A stretch of DNA of 64,000 bases from Pedobacter africanus. Lineage in GTDB: Bacteria > Bacteroidota > Bacteroidia > Sphingobacteriales > Sphingobacteriaceae. Of the stretch, positions 15,636 to 24,332 are shown piece after piece; position 1 is the first letter of the stretch; each line of letters starts with the position of its first letter. The DNA lies in assembly GCF_900176535.1 (NCBI RefSeq), contig NZ_FWXT01000001.1, positions 2,790,001 to 2,854,000 on the forward strand, given 5' to 3'. Position numbers and translations under genes: made by a program. Below the pieces are notes generated by a model. It was not told where the DNA came from, did not search any database, and was given only the letters and a program-made list of their open reading frames with translations.

Positions 15636-18071
15636 CTAGTCAGGCTTGGGCGGAGGGGGAACTTTTTTTATTTTGGTGAAGCGGTAGCTAAGGCTCAGTG
15701 TAACATTGCTGGTGTTGCTGGTTGAATAGCTTTGCAGGCGGAAATTGACCCCTTCACTAAACAGGGTATTGTTGCGCCTTCCAAAGGGGTCGCTTACGCT
15801 GATGCGTGCATTGAGCCTGTTTTTAAGAAAGACTTTTCTGGCAGCCATACTGCTGGTCACCGAACCTTTGGCTCTGCCCTGGGCATTTACGTTGTTGGCG
15901 TAATTAATATTGGCCTCAAAGGCAGTTTTTAGCGGTAACTGCATAGATAAACCCACTGCACTGCGGATGCTCAGGCCTTTTCTGTTCAGCGCCGAATTGA
16001 GGGATGAGGTGTAATTACTTTGTGTGAGGGTAAGATTGGCATTGGTAGAGAGTTTTTTGTTTGGCCGGTAATTACCGATCAGGATCAACCCGAAGATATC
16101 ATTAGTGCCTACATTGTAATAGGTAGTTTCCGATTTGGCTACTCCATCTGTTACGGTAACAGCACGGTAACGTTCGATTACACCGCTGCTGGTTGAATAG
16201 GACAGCCGGGGCGTAAATGACCATTTCTCGCCAAAGGCACCAAAGCTGATGTCCATCTGGTGGGTATAGGCGGGTAACAGATCTGGGTTACCATAGGAAA
16301 TGTTCAGGGTATCGTTGTCATTGATCTGAGGGTTTAAGGCAATTTCACGTGGGCGGTTGATGCGGACACTATAGGTAGCGCCAATATTGTATCTTTTTTT
16401 GAAGAAATGGTTGAAGGAGATATTGGGGAACAGACTGAGGTAGGGTTTAACGTTATAAGTGTTTGCAGCTGAGCTTGTGGACCGGGAAGACAGGTCAAAG
16501 TCCACATCGGTAAGTTCTGCCCTTATGCCTGCTTTTACACCGATGCTTTTGCCCCGGTAGTTGTAAGCGGTGTAACCGGCAAAAATTCGCTCATTATAGA
16601 GGAACTCATTGCTAAGTCTTTCAGAAATCACATATTCCTGAGTACTGAAGTCAAAATCACGCACAAGCTGGTCGTTGTTGTTCCTGCGATAGTTGTACAT
16701 GATTCCAGCCTCCAGTTGGTCCCTTTTCTTAAAAACAGGCCGGTCGTAATCGATATTGAAGGTTAATCCATCATTGCCTGTGCCATTGGTATTTTCCCGA
16801 AGGGAGGGTTTTCCGGTAACCGGTAAGGAATACTTCTGGTCCAGTATCCGTAAGTTATCGTTGTTATTGGTATTGTAGGTTAAACCGATGCTGAGCTTGT
16901 CGCCACTTTCTGAACCTTTAATGCTATAGTCGGCATTAAAAACGAAATTGTGGCTGCTGCCATCTGTCGCACTGATCTGGTTACGTACACGTTTTAGCAC
17001 AAAATCTTCATTCAGGAAATTAAAATCAGTACCCGCCCTGCTGCTGCTGCTGTTGTTATTGAAGTTGGAGTTAATGCGCAGGTTTTGCTGTGGGGTAATG
17101 TCCCAGTCGAGCCCCGCCCTGAAATTTCCCCCGTTACTGTTGCTTCTGTTGCTGGCGTAATTGTCGTAATAAAAGGTTGTATCCTTCACCAGATCAAAAT
17201 TCTCACGGTAGGAATGGGAGGTGCTTTTGCCGATGTTGCTGCGGTAAGCGGCCCCGCCGGTTAAAGCGTAATTTTTACTGCGATAGGAGGCGTTGGTATT
17301 CATATTGGTGTTGCCCTGGAGTCCGGCTGTTACGCCCGCATTGCCATTAAAGCCTATGGAAAAGCCTTTTTTCATGACAATATTGATGACCCCTTCACCA
17401 TCGCCCGAATACCTGGCGGGTGGATTGGTCATGACTTCTATCTTTTCTATAGCATCTGAAGGGAGGACATTCAGGAGGTCAGCAATGTTGGAGGTCATGT
17501 AATCCGAGGGTTTACCGTCGATAAAGATCCGGGTAGAGCGCTTTCCGGATATGGTGGCATTGCCATCGATATCTACCTGTACCATTGGTACGTTTTTGAG
17601 GATATCAGTAGCAGTACTTCCTTCGGCCAGTATAGATTTGTCTACATTATACGTGATCTTATCGGCAGCAAATTCTATGACAGGTTTTTCTGCGGTGATG
17701 GTTACTTCGCTCAGGTTATTCTGGTCGCTGCCCAACTTAAGTGTACCCAGGTTGCGTTCAAAGTCTTTTTCTGTAAGGATGACCTCGTTGATACTGAGAC
17801 TGGCAAAGCCAACAAAGCTGATCTTAACCTTATACGTACCATATTTAAGGGCGTTGAGCTTAAATACACCATTTTCATCTGTTGCCGTGGTTTGAAAGGG
17901 CCGTTCAGAATTGGCCTCATAAACCGCTACCACAGCCGATGGGATAGGGAGCGCGCCTACCTCTTCAATTACCTTACCGGTGATGCTGCCTTTATCGGCC
18001 ACAGTATGGGCCTGCAGAGCGGTTGCATTGAGCAGAAGCAGGCTGAATATGAATATGGCGTAGTTTTTCAA
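15636..18071 (-). CDS. TonB-dependent-receptor-like outer-membrane beta-barrel protein 1
   Basis: 811 residues: signal peptide (about 1-21), a carboxypeptidase-regulatory-like domain (about 27-112), a TonB-box-like LSEVTI (120-125), a plug (about 140-245, with STRIFIDGKP and IEKIEVMTNPPARYSG), then a long barrel ending in alternating aromatic/polar strands. This is the class with an 'outer membrane protein beta-barrel family' C-terminus, common in Bacteroidota and usually of unknown substrate. The frame has no ATG at its start. A TTG at 18071 precedes KNYAIF and an in-frame TAA lies six codons upstream, so TTG initiation is likely. It sits 15 bases after a paralogue. Confidence 0.88.
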   Translation of the reverse strand: MKNYAIFIFSLLLLNATALQAHTVADKGSITGKVIEEVGALPIPSAVVAVYEANSERPFQTTATDENGVFKLNALKYGTYKVKISFVGFASLSINEVILTEKDFERNLGTLKLGSDQNNLSEVTITAEKPVIEFAADKITYNVDKSILAEGSTATDILKNVPMVQVDIDGNATISGKRSTRIFIDGKPSDYMTSNIADLLNVLPSDAIEKIEVMTNPPARYSGDGEGVINIVMKKGFSIGFNGNAGVTAGLQGNTNMNTNASYRSKNYALTGGAAYRSNIGKSTSHSYRENFDLVKDTTFYYDNYASNRSNSNGGNFRAGLDWDITPQQNLRINSNFNNNSSSSRAGTDFNFLNEDFVLKRVRNQISATDGSSHNFVFNADYSIKGSESGDKLSIGLTYNTNNNDNLRILDQKYSLPVTGKPSLRENTNGTGNDGLTFNIDYDRPVFKKRDQLEAGIMYNYRRNNNDQLVRDFDFSTQEYVISERLSNEFLYNERIFAGYTAYNYRGKSIGVKAGIRAELTDVDFDLSSRSTSSAANTYNVKPYLSLFPNISFNHFFKKRYNIGATYSVRINRPREIALNPQINDNDTLNISYGNPDLLPAYTHQMDISFGAFGEKWSFTPRLSYSTSSGVIERYRAVTVTDGVAKSETTYYNVGTNDIFGLILIGNYRPNKKLSTNANLTLTQSNYTSSLNSALNRKGLSIRSAVGLSMQLPLKTAFEANINYANNVNAQGRAKGSVTSSMAARKVFLKNRLNARISVSDPFGRRNNTLFSEGVNFRLQSYSTSNTSNVTLSLSYRFTKIKKVPPPPKPD

Positions 18072-18086
18072 TGTCTGGTCTGTGTA

Positions 18087-20576
18087 TTAAAATGATTCTT
18101 CGTCTGAGCGCATTTCCTGCTGATCAGATTTTTTATTCTTTTTAAAGTTAAAATCATTTTTACCAAATCGGTAAGCATAAGTTAAACTGGCCATGGTGCC
18201 TTGCATGTTACGTCTGAAATCGGTAATGGCATTGGCCGCACCTGAGGTCATGCTCCAGTTCCTGGTATTGAACACATCCTTGATATTGAAACTGAGGGAG
18301 GATTTTTTGTTTTTGAAATCGTACTTTGCCCCCGCATCAACTACATAGTTGGAATTTCTTTTTCCTTGTGCCATGACCTCTCTGGAGCGGTAGTCGCCTT
18401 TGATTTGCAGGGTAATTTTGTAAGGGAGCACAAAGTTATTGGTCAGGTTGGCATTCCAGCTGAAACCTGAATTGTCGACAATGCCATAGGCGGGCACACC
18501 ATTGATTTTACGCTGGTAAAGATTGATGTTGGTGGTAAAGTTCCAGGCTTTAGCGACATCAAAACGACCGATGAGCTCCAGACCGCTGGACAGCTCCCTG
18601 GTTAAGTTTTGCGGGGTAACAATGGTAACGCCGTTTTCGTCTGCTTCCGTTCTGATGCGCTGGATGACATCATTGGTCTGGCGCATATAGGCTGTGGAAA
18701 TGAAAGTAATTTTTTTCCAGTATTTGCTGTAGCTCAGTTCGTAGGCATGTACATCTTCGGGTCTTAGGTTGGGGTTACCCTGACGCCAGATCAGTGGGTC
18801 GGATACATCCAGAAAGGGGTTGGTGTCCCATCCCCGGGGCCTGTTTACACGCCTGCTATAGCTCAGCTGCAGCTGTTGCTCGGCCTTGAATTTCTGGGTA
18901 AGGAAGATGCTTGGGTAAAGCCGGGTATAATCTACCTTGCCCGGAACATAACTTAATCCGCCGGCTTTATCATACATGCCCAAACGAGTATCCAGCGTTG
19001 CATCTTCGGCCCTTAAACCTACCTGGTATCCAAAATTCTTTACCTGATTCTGGTAATTGATATAAAGGGCATGTACCTGGTCTTTGCTGTTAAACTCGTT
19101 AGTGAGCGCAAAATTGATGTCGTATTCTCCGCTCAGGTGGTTAAAATTTGTCGAGAACATGTTGTTCTCTGCATACCGGATCTGGCTGCGGTAACCGGCT
19201 TCGATTTTTCCTGTTGTACCTACGGGGAGGGTGTAGTCGGTTTGCACATTATAACTCCTGTTGGTGCCTTTGCCATCGTTGATCTGTATCACCGGGAGGG
19301 TATTTACTTCCGAGCCGTTGGCATAATATACGTCGGTAAGGTAATTCTGGTAGTTGTCGTTGGTGCCGTCAGAAAAGCTGAAGTTAAACGTGAGTTCCTC
19401 TTTTGGTTTTTTAAATTTTTGTACGAAATCCAGGCTCAGGTCGTAATTACCGCCCGAACCGTCGTTAGTATTGTCCCTCCTGCTACGTTCGAGCGGATTT
19501 TTTGAAGGGTTCAGCTTGTCGATACTCAGCAGCTCGCTCCGTTCGTTGTCCCTGATGTTGAAACCGCCTGTAAAGCTAAGGATACTTTTTTCGGCCAGAT
19601 AATAATCCAGTCCCGCTTTAAAGTTGTGCCCCTTGTCCAGCGATTTGGAATCTGTAAGCTGATTGGCAAATGCAGTTGGGAATGTAGGGTTCAGGTAAGT
19701 GATGTTGCTGTAGCCGCCACCCAAACGGTTTCCATAGCGGTAGCTGTAATTCCCATAAATATTTACCTTGCTGTTTTGAAAACTAAGGCTGGTATTGGCA
19801 TTGTAGTTGTCGCGGTTACCTGCGGTAAGTGCCAGGGAGCCGTTTAGTCCCAGTTTTTTGTTTTTCTTTAATACGATATTGATGATGCCCGATTGCCCTT
19901 CGGCATCGTACTTTGCCGATGGGTTGGTAATCAGCTCTACACTTTCGATGGAACTGGCAGGGATGGATTGCAGGATCTGCGCTACATTGCCCCCGGCAAT
20001 CATGGAAGGTTTTCCATCGATCAGGACCTTAACACCCGTTGAACCCCTGAGGCTTACATTGCCGTCCATATCGGCCTGTACTGAAGGAACGTTCTGCAGC
20101 AGGTCGGAAGCAGAGCCGCCTTCGCTCACCAGGCTCTGGTCAACCGAAAATACCTTTTTGTCGATGCCCAGCTGCATCGTGCTTTTTTGGGCAGTAATTG
20201 CCACTTCTTTTAATGCGGTGCCTTTGGCAGGTTTCATTTTTATGGTTCCCAGGCTGATCTCTTTCTGTGTATCGGAAATGGATACAGAATCCCTGACCAT
20301 GGTCTGGTAGCCTACGTAACTTATTTTAAAGGTAAAAACACCTTTCGGTAGGGGCGTCATCACCAGATTTCCGTTGGCGTCGGTTTGCATTCCTTTTACT
20401 ACGGCTTTTGTTTTCCTGTTGAGGATCATGGCTGAAGCAAAGGGAATGGTCTCATTGGTTTGGGCATCTACAACCTTGGCGGTTATTTTGCCGTTGTCTG
20501 TTTGTGCATTAAGTTTTACAGAGGAAATACAAATGGCAAGCGTTAAAATCAGAACTTTGTAAAAGTAGTTGGTCAT
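18087..20576 (-). CDS. TonB-dependent-receptor-like outer-membrane beta-barrel protein 2
   Basis: 829 residues with the same layout as the next gene: signal peptide (about 1-24), a carboxypeptidase-like beta-sandwich (about 28-115), LKEVAI (122-127) as the TonB-box-like linker, a plug with VKVLIDGKPSM and IESVELITNPSAKYDAEG (about 180-230), and a barrel of about 550 residues. The C-terminus is polar (NFKKNKKSDQQEM) rather than ending on an aromatic residue, so a short tail extends past the last strand. It probably imports, or is homologous to importers of, an unknown substrate. It is the first gene of the minus-strand run towards plsC and starts at an ATG. Confidence 0.88.
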   Translation of the reverse strand: MTNYFYKVLILTLAICISSVKLNAQTDNGKITAKVVDAQTNETIPFASAMILNRKTKAVVKGMQTDANGNLVMTPLPKGVFTFKISYVGYQTMVRDSVSISDTQKEISLGTIKMKPAKGTALKEVAITAQKSTMQLGIDKKVFSVDQSLVSEGGSASDLLQNVPSVQADMDGNVSLRGSTGVKVLIDGKPSMIAGGNVAQILQSIPASSIESVELITNPSAKYDAEGQSGIINIVLKKNKKLGLNGSLALTAGNRDNYNANTSLSFQNSKVNIYGNYSYRYGNRLGGGYSNITYLNPTFPTAFANQLTDSKSLDKGHNFKAGLDYYLAEKSILSFTGGFNIRDNERSELLSIDKLNPSKNPLERSRRDNTNDGSGGNYDLSLDFVQKFKKPKEELTFNFSFSDGTNDNYQNYLTDVYYANGSEVNTLPVIQINDGKGTNRSYNVQTDYTLPVGTTGKIEAGYRSQIRYAENNMFSTNFNHLSGEYDINFALTNEFNSKDQVHALYINYQNQVKNFGYQVGLRAEDATLDTRLGMYDKAGGLSYVPGKVDYTRLYPSIFLTQKFKAEQQLQLSYSRRVNRPRGWDTNPFLDVSDPLIWRQGNPNLRPEDVHAYELSYSKYWKKITFISTAYMRQTNDVIQRIRTEADENGVTIVTPQNLTRELSSGLELIGRFDVAKAWNFTTNINLYQRKINGVPAYGIVDNSGFSWNANLTNNFVLPYKITLQIKGDYRSREVMAQGKRNSNYVVDAGAKYDFKNKKSSLSFNIKDVFNTRNWSMTSGAANAITDFRRNMQGTMASLTYAYRFGKNDFNFKKNKKSDQQEMRSDEESF

Positions 20577-20671
20577 TAAGGTGGTTTTGTGTGTGTTTAG
20601 TTGGACAAATAAACGATTAGGAAGTTTAAAAACCCGGGCGTAACTATTTTATTACAGGTTAATTGAAGAAT

Positions 20672-21277
20672 ATGATCGATTACAACAGCATTTTTAGCGA
20701 AGAAGGCTTGAGCTACGCAGCTTACAGGAATTTAATTGACGAGCTTTTAGCACAGCATAAAACTACGGGACCCGACCACTCAGAAGCTATGCTGCATTAT
20801 ACCAAAATGAATGTGCACCGCATGAGCCGGGTAGACAAGACTGTAGCCTTGAATGAGGATCTTTTAAATGCATTGACTTCCCTGAACGGAGCGTACCGTT
20901 TGCTGGTCATATCTGAAGGATGGTGCGGCGATGCAGCGCAGATTGTACCCGTATTCAATAAGATTGTCAGTGCTTTCCCCGAAAAGTTTAAGCTCAGGTT
21001 TGTATTGAGGGACATGAACCTTCCTTTGATAGATGCGCACCTGACCAACGGGGGCAGGGCAATACCTGTACTGCTGGTGCTGGATGAAGCCGGAAATGTA
21101 TTGACCAAGTGGGGACCCCGACCCAATGAGATCCAGGAGCTGCTGATGGAATGGAAAAAGGAAGAAACAGATATTATGGCGCTGGCAGAAAAACTGCACG
21201 GCTGGTATGCCAAAGACAAAACCACCAGCACTCAGGAAGAACTTGCTTTGCTATTTTCAGGATTAAAGCAGGTTTAA
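20672..21277 (+). CDS. Thioredoxin-fold protein with a single active-site cysteine
   Basis: 201 residues from the ATG at 20672; a TTG nine bases upstream is a less likely start. The region around residues 75-175 reads as a thioredoxin fold: a strand (YRLLVIS), the active-site position EGWCGDAAQ, and AIPVLLVLDEAG carrying the cis-proline. Where classical thioredoxins have CXXC there is W-C85-G-D, and no other cysteine occurs in the protein. It therefore cannot do ordinary dithiol-disulfide exchange. WCGD proteins are widespread in Bacteroidota as 'thioredoxin family proteins' of unknown role. There is no signal peptide, so it is cytoplasmic. Its end overlaps convergent clpS by 4 bases. Confidence 0.8.
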   Translation: MIDYNSIFSEEGLSYAAYRNLIDELLAQHKTTGPDHSEAMLHYTKMNVHRMSRVDKTVALNEDLLNALTSLNGAYRLLVISEGWCGDAAQIVPVFNKIVSAFPEKFKLRFVLRDMNLPLIDAHLTNGGRAIPVLLVLDEAGNVLTKWGPRPNEIQELLMEWKKEETDIMALAEKLHGWYAKDKTTSTQEELALLFSGLKQV

Positions 21278-21555
21278 TCGACAGTAACGGTTAAGCCCTC
21301 CTGCTGCAGGATTTTACGATAGACTTCCATTTCTGTAAAAGAGCCTTCCAGAACGGCACATTTCCCTTTGTTATGTACTTCCCAGGCTATTTTTTCGGCC
21401 TGGTTTTCGGAGTAGTCCAGGTATTTCATCATGCAATGGATCACATGGTCAAAAGTATTCACATCATCATTCCAGAGGATTAAGCGATGAACAGTTTTCA
21501 GGGAAGTCAGGATTTCTTCTAATGTGAATGTTTCTTCTTTTGTTTCTGTTGACAT
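21274..21555 (-). CDS. clpS: ATP-dependent Clp protease adaptor ClpS
   Basis: A 93-residue adaptor that delivers N-degron substrates to ClpAP-type proteases. The core motif LILWNDDVNTFDHVI contains the conserved N-D-D/T contact residues of the N-end pocket, followed by CMMKYLDYSENQAEKIAWEVH and the C-terminal GSFTEMEVYRKIL. The length matches the family. The start is fixed because no other Met occurs before the core. Its -7 element lies only four bases before the ATG and overlaps a 14-base palindrome. Confidence 0.94.
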   Translation of the reverse strand: MSTETKEETFTLEEILTSLKTVHRLILWNDDVNTFDHVIHCMMKYLDYSENQAEKIAWEVHNKGKCAVLEGSFTEMEVYRKILQQEGLTVTVD

Positions 21556-21559
21556 CTTA

Positions 21560-21567
21560 CAAAAATA
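21560..21567 (-). promoter_or_regulatory. -7 element TATTTTTG directly before clpS
   Basis: Read on the minus strand, TATTTTTG-TAAG-ATG: a full TAnnTTTG match with four bases to the start codon. A perfect palindrome AAATAAGCTTATTT (21563-21576) overlaps it, which could be a repressor site. Confidence 0.45.
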
Positions 21568-21599
21568 AGCTTATTTCAAAATAATGTTGCAGTTAAAGT

Positions 21600-21607
21600 T
21601 ATTTTTG
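21600..21607 (+). promoter_or_regulatory. -7 element TATTTTTG for the FabH-like gene
   Basis: A full TAnnTTTG match, 23 bases before the ATG at 21631, giving a leader of about 15-18 bases. It points away from the clpS element in the same 75-base divergent region. Confidence 0.5.
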
Positions 21608-21630
21608 CTTAAAATTAAATAAAGCCAAGT

Positions 21631-22680
21631 ATGATGCAGCGTTCAAAGATTGCCGGAATAGGTTATTATGTCCCAAAAAATGTTTACACCAACAATGACC
21701 TGTCGCGTTTCATGGAAACCAGCGACGAGTGGATACAGGAGCGTACCGGGATCAAAGAACGCAGGTTTGCAGACAGGCTGGAAGAAACAACCACTACCAT
21801 GGGCATTGAGGCGGCTAAAATAGCCATACAGCGGGCGGGTATTACCAATCAGGATGTCGACTTCATTATTTTTGCTACGCTGAGCCCCGATTATTACTTT
21901 CCGGGCTGCGGGGTATTGCTGCAACGCGAAATGGGCATGAAGGAAGTTGGCGCACTGGACATCCGCAACCAATGTTCGGGCTTTGTCTATGCACTTTCCG
22001 TTGCCGATCAGTTCATCAAGACCGGCATGTATAAAAATATACTGGTAGTAGGTAGTGAAAAACATTCGTTTGCCATGGATTTTGAAACACGCAGCCGCAA
22101 TGTATCTGTCATATTTGGTGATGGTGCCGGGGCGGTGGTATTGCAACCCACGCAAAAAGAAGGACAGGGGATTTTGAGTACCCATTTGCACAGTGACGGA
22201 GCGGACGCAGAGATTCTGGCAATGTTTTACCCGGGCGCGCATGCCAATAAATGGCTTAAAGATAAACCCGGTTATCCGGACCAGGAGCTCGGGGGGTTAT
22301 TTTTAACAACTGAGCAGCTGGAAAGCGGGGCCGCATTGCCTTATATGGATGGGCCTGCAGTATTTAAAAAGGCTGTAGTTAAATTCCCGGAAGTCATCAA
22401 TGAGGCCTTAAATGCAAATAATCTGACTGCAGCGGATATCGATATACTGGTGCCTCATCAGGCCAATTTGCGCATTAGCCAATATGTGCAGCAATTGCTT
22501 GGGCTTGGTGACGACAAAGTGTTCAATAACATTCAGAAATACGGAAATACCACTGCCGCTTCGGTTCCCATTGCACTTTGCGAAGCCTGGGAAGCAGGAA
22601 AGATCAAAGAGGGCGACCTGGTTTGCCTGGCCGCTTTTGGTTCCGGCTTTACCTGGGCCAGTGCGCTGATCAGGTGGTAG
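21631..22680 (+). CDS. 3-oxoacyl-ACP synthase III-like ketosynthase
   Basis: 349 residues with the FabH/KAS III triad C115 (RNQCSGFVYAL), H276 (VPHQANLRI) and N306 (KYGNTTAAS). The family condenses an acyl-CoA with malonyl-ACP to start fatty-acid chains. At about 350 residues, with an insert around residues 195-235, it is longer than E. coli FabH (317) and resembles the second FabH-like class of Bacteroidota, which may act on other acyl groups. The chromosomal context gives no fatty-acid operon, so a housekeeping role is not proven. Two ATG codons are adjacent at the start; either could be used. Confidence 0.88.
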   Translation: MMQRSKIAGIGYYVPKNVYTNNDLSRFMETSDEWIQERTGIKERRFADRLEETTTTMGIEAAKIAIQRAGITNQDVDFIIFATLSPDYYFPGCGVLLQREMGMKEVGALDIRNQCSGFVYALSVADQFIKTGMYKNILVVGSEKHSFAMDFETRSRNVSVIFGDGAGAVVLQPTQKEGQGILSTHLHSDGADAEILAMFYPGAHANKWLKDKPGYPDQELGGLFLTTEQLESGAALPYMDGPAVFKKAVVKFPEVINEALNANNLTAADIDILVPHQANLRISQYVQQLLGLGDDKVFNNIQKYGNTTAASVPIALCEAWEAGKIKEGDLVCLAAFGSGFTWASALIRW

Positions 22681-22684
22681 CAGC

Positions 22685-23560
22685 TTAGCTGCCCTTTGCC
22701 GAGCGGGTCATCTGCTCAAAGGCATCCCACATTTCGCTGGGAATGGCCTCCAGTCCGTTGAACTGCCCTGCGCCCTGAAGCCATTCGCCCCCATCTATGC
22801 TGATGACCTCTCCATTAATATAACCTGCAAAATCGCTGATCAGGAAAGCGGCCAGATTGGCCAGTTCCTGATGGTCGCCTACACGTTTCAGGGGAACCCG
22901 GTTTTTAAAGTCGAACTTTTTTGCCAGATCGCCGGGCAGCAGGCGTTCCCAGGCACCTTTTGTAGGAAAGGGGCCCGGCGCGATTGCATTGGTACGGATG
23001 CCATATTTGCCCCATTCTACTGCCAGCGAGCGGGTCATGGCCAGTACACCTCCTTTGGCACAGGCAGAAGGCACTACATAGGCCGATCCGGTAAAGGCGT
23101 AGGTGGTTACAATATTTAAAACACTGGCCTGCTGCTTTTCTTTGATCCAGTGTTTGCCAAAGGCCAGGGTGCAGTTTACAGAACCTTTTAAAACAATATC
23201 AATGATGCTTGAAAAAGCATTTGCAGACAGCCTTTCTGTTGGTGAAATGAAGTTGCCTGCGGCATTATTGAGCAACGCATCTACTTTTCCGAATGTTTTA
23301 AGGCTTTCGTTAAGCACATTTTCTACCTGGGTATAGTCGCGCACATCACAGGCTAGTGCCAGTACTTTGCCTCCTGTTTCCTTCTCCATTTCGGCAGCTG
23401 TTTTTTGCAGTACGTCCAGCTTGCGGCTGGTGATCACCAGGTTGGCGCCTAATTTCAGGAAATAAGTGCCCATGGCCTTACCTAAACCGGTACCTCCACC
23501 GGTAACCACTATGGTTTTGCCTTTTAAGGCATCGTCTCTTAACATGGGCTGATTGAACAT
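22685..23560 (-). CDS. Short-chain dehydrogenase, 2,4-dienoyl-CoA reductase (DECR1-like)
   Basis: 291 residues. The Rossmann motif TGGGTGLG (20-27) and NNAAGNFISPTERLS (98-112) match mitochondrial 2,4-dienoyl-CoA reductase. The catalytic arrangement also does: Y154 and K169 are 15 positions apart, with S165 between, instead of the usual SDR YxxxK. The C-terminal GQFN and final KGS are again DECR-like. The enzyme reduces 2,4-dienoyl-CoA with NADPH so that beta-oxidation of polyunsaturated acyl chains can continue. The gene directly follows an enoyl-CoA isomerase gene (4-base gap), the other auxiliary enzyme of that pathway. Confidence 0.85.
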   Translation of the reverse strand: MFNQPMLRDDALKGKTIVVTGGGTGLGKAMGTYFLKLGANLVITSRKLDVLQKTAAEMEKETGGKVLALACDVRDYTQVENVLNESLKTFGKVDALLNNAAGNFISPTERLSANAFSSIIDIVLKGSVNCTLAFGKHWIKEKQQASVLNIVTTYAFTGSAYVVPSACAKGGVLAMTRSLAVEWGKYGIRTNAIAPGPFPTKGAWERLLPGDLAKKFDFKNRVPLKRVGDHQELANLAAFLISDFAGYINGEVISIDGGEWLQGAGQFNGLEAIPSEMWDAFEQMTRSAKGS

Positions 23561-23564
23561 AGGC

Positions 23565-24326
23565 TTATTTCTTTTGAAGGTTACCGATAATGGTTTTCAG
23601 GATACTTCTGGTGGAGGGCGACCACCATTGCTGTAGCATTACTTTAAGGGCAGCACGCTGATCTGCACTGGTTGCGGCGATGAGGTCCTGCCGGATGTTG
23701 AGCTTGCTCTGCGTCCAGGTGTTGCGTTCCATGGCCATGTATTTCCTGATCTTACGTTCGGCAGCAGTTAAAATGCTGGCCGGATTGGCCAGTTCATCTA
23801 CCAGGCCAATCTGCAGGGCTTCATCCGGACTAAAAAGCTTCCCTTCCAGCAGGCTTCGGGTGGCATTGGCCTGACCCAGCCAGAAAGCATACAGACTAAA
23901 AATGCTGTTGGGTACAATGATGCCAACCGGAACTTCGTTTAAGCCAATGATGTATTTTCCTTCGGCCATGATCCTGTAGTCGCAGGCCAGGGCAATTACG
24001 CAGCCCCCGGCCGGACTGTGACCATTAATGGCAGCAACCAGCGGTTTTTTAAAGGCTGTGATGTTGGCGCTGAAATCCAGGAACAGGTGCCAGAAAGATT
24101 CGGCCTCTGCTTCGGAATAGTTGTACAGCTCGATCAAGTCCAGTCCTGCCGAGAAAAAGTGTTCCTTACCGGTGATGATGACACCCGCAATATTGGGATC
24201 GGCCGATATATTTTTCAGCATATCGTTCAGTTCCGTAATCATTTCCCGGTTCAGGGCGTTGGACTTGCCCCTGTCGAGCGTAATGATGCTTAAATGGTCT
24301 TTTATCGTGACTTTTATCGTATTCAT
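23565..24326 (-). CDS. Crotonase-fold enoyl-CoA delta-isomerase (ECI1-like)
   Basis: 253 residues of crotonase fold, with the oxyanion-hole segments FSAGLDL (about 58-64) and SPAGGCVIAL (104-113). Hydratases use two glutamates. Here the first position is V110 (GGCVIA where hydratases have GGCEL), while the second is E131 in IGLNEVPVG. That one-glutamate pattern with IGLNE is typical of Delta3,Delta2-enoyl-CoA isomerase, which shifts double bonds during beta-oxidation of unsaturated acids. It lies between the large plug-containing protein (6-base gap) and the dienoyl-CoA reductase (4-base gap), so the three are probably cotranscribed. Confidence 0.8.
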   Translation of the reverse strand: MNTIKVTIKDHLSIITLDRGKSNALNREMITELNDMLKNISADPNIAGVIITGKEHFFSAGLDLIELYNYSEAEAESFWHLFLDFSANITAFKKPLVAAINGHSPAGGCVIALACDYRIMAEGKYIIGLNEVPVGIIVPNSIFSLYAFWLGQANATRSLLEGKLFSPDEALQIGLVDELANPASILTAAERKIRKYMAMERNTWTQSKLNIRQDLIAATSADQRAALKVMLQQWWSPSTRSILKTIIGNLQKK

Positions 24327-24332
24327 TCAGAT

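Noticed and set aside
21643..22242. 199-codon frame antisense to the FabH-like gene
   Set aside because: The FabH-like gene has all its catalytic residues; the antisense product has no signal or domain.
22680..22692. GCAGC-TTA-GCTGC hairpin between two convergent genes
   Set aside because: Only a 5-bp stem with a 3-base loop and no T-run; it also holds both stop codons, so it may be coincidental.
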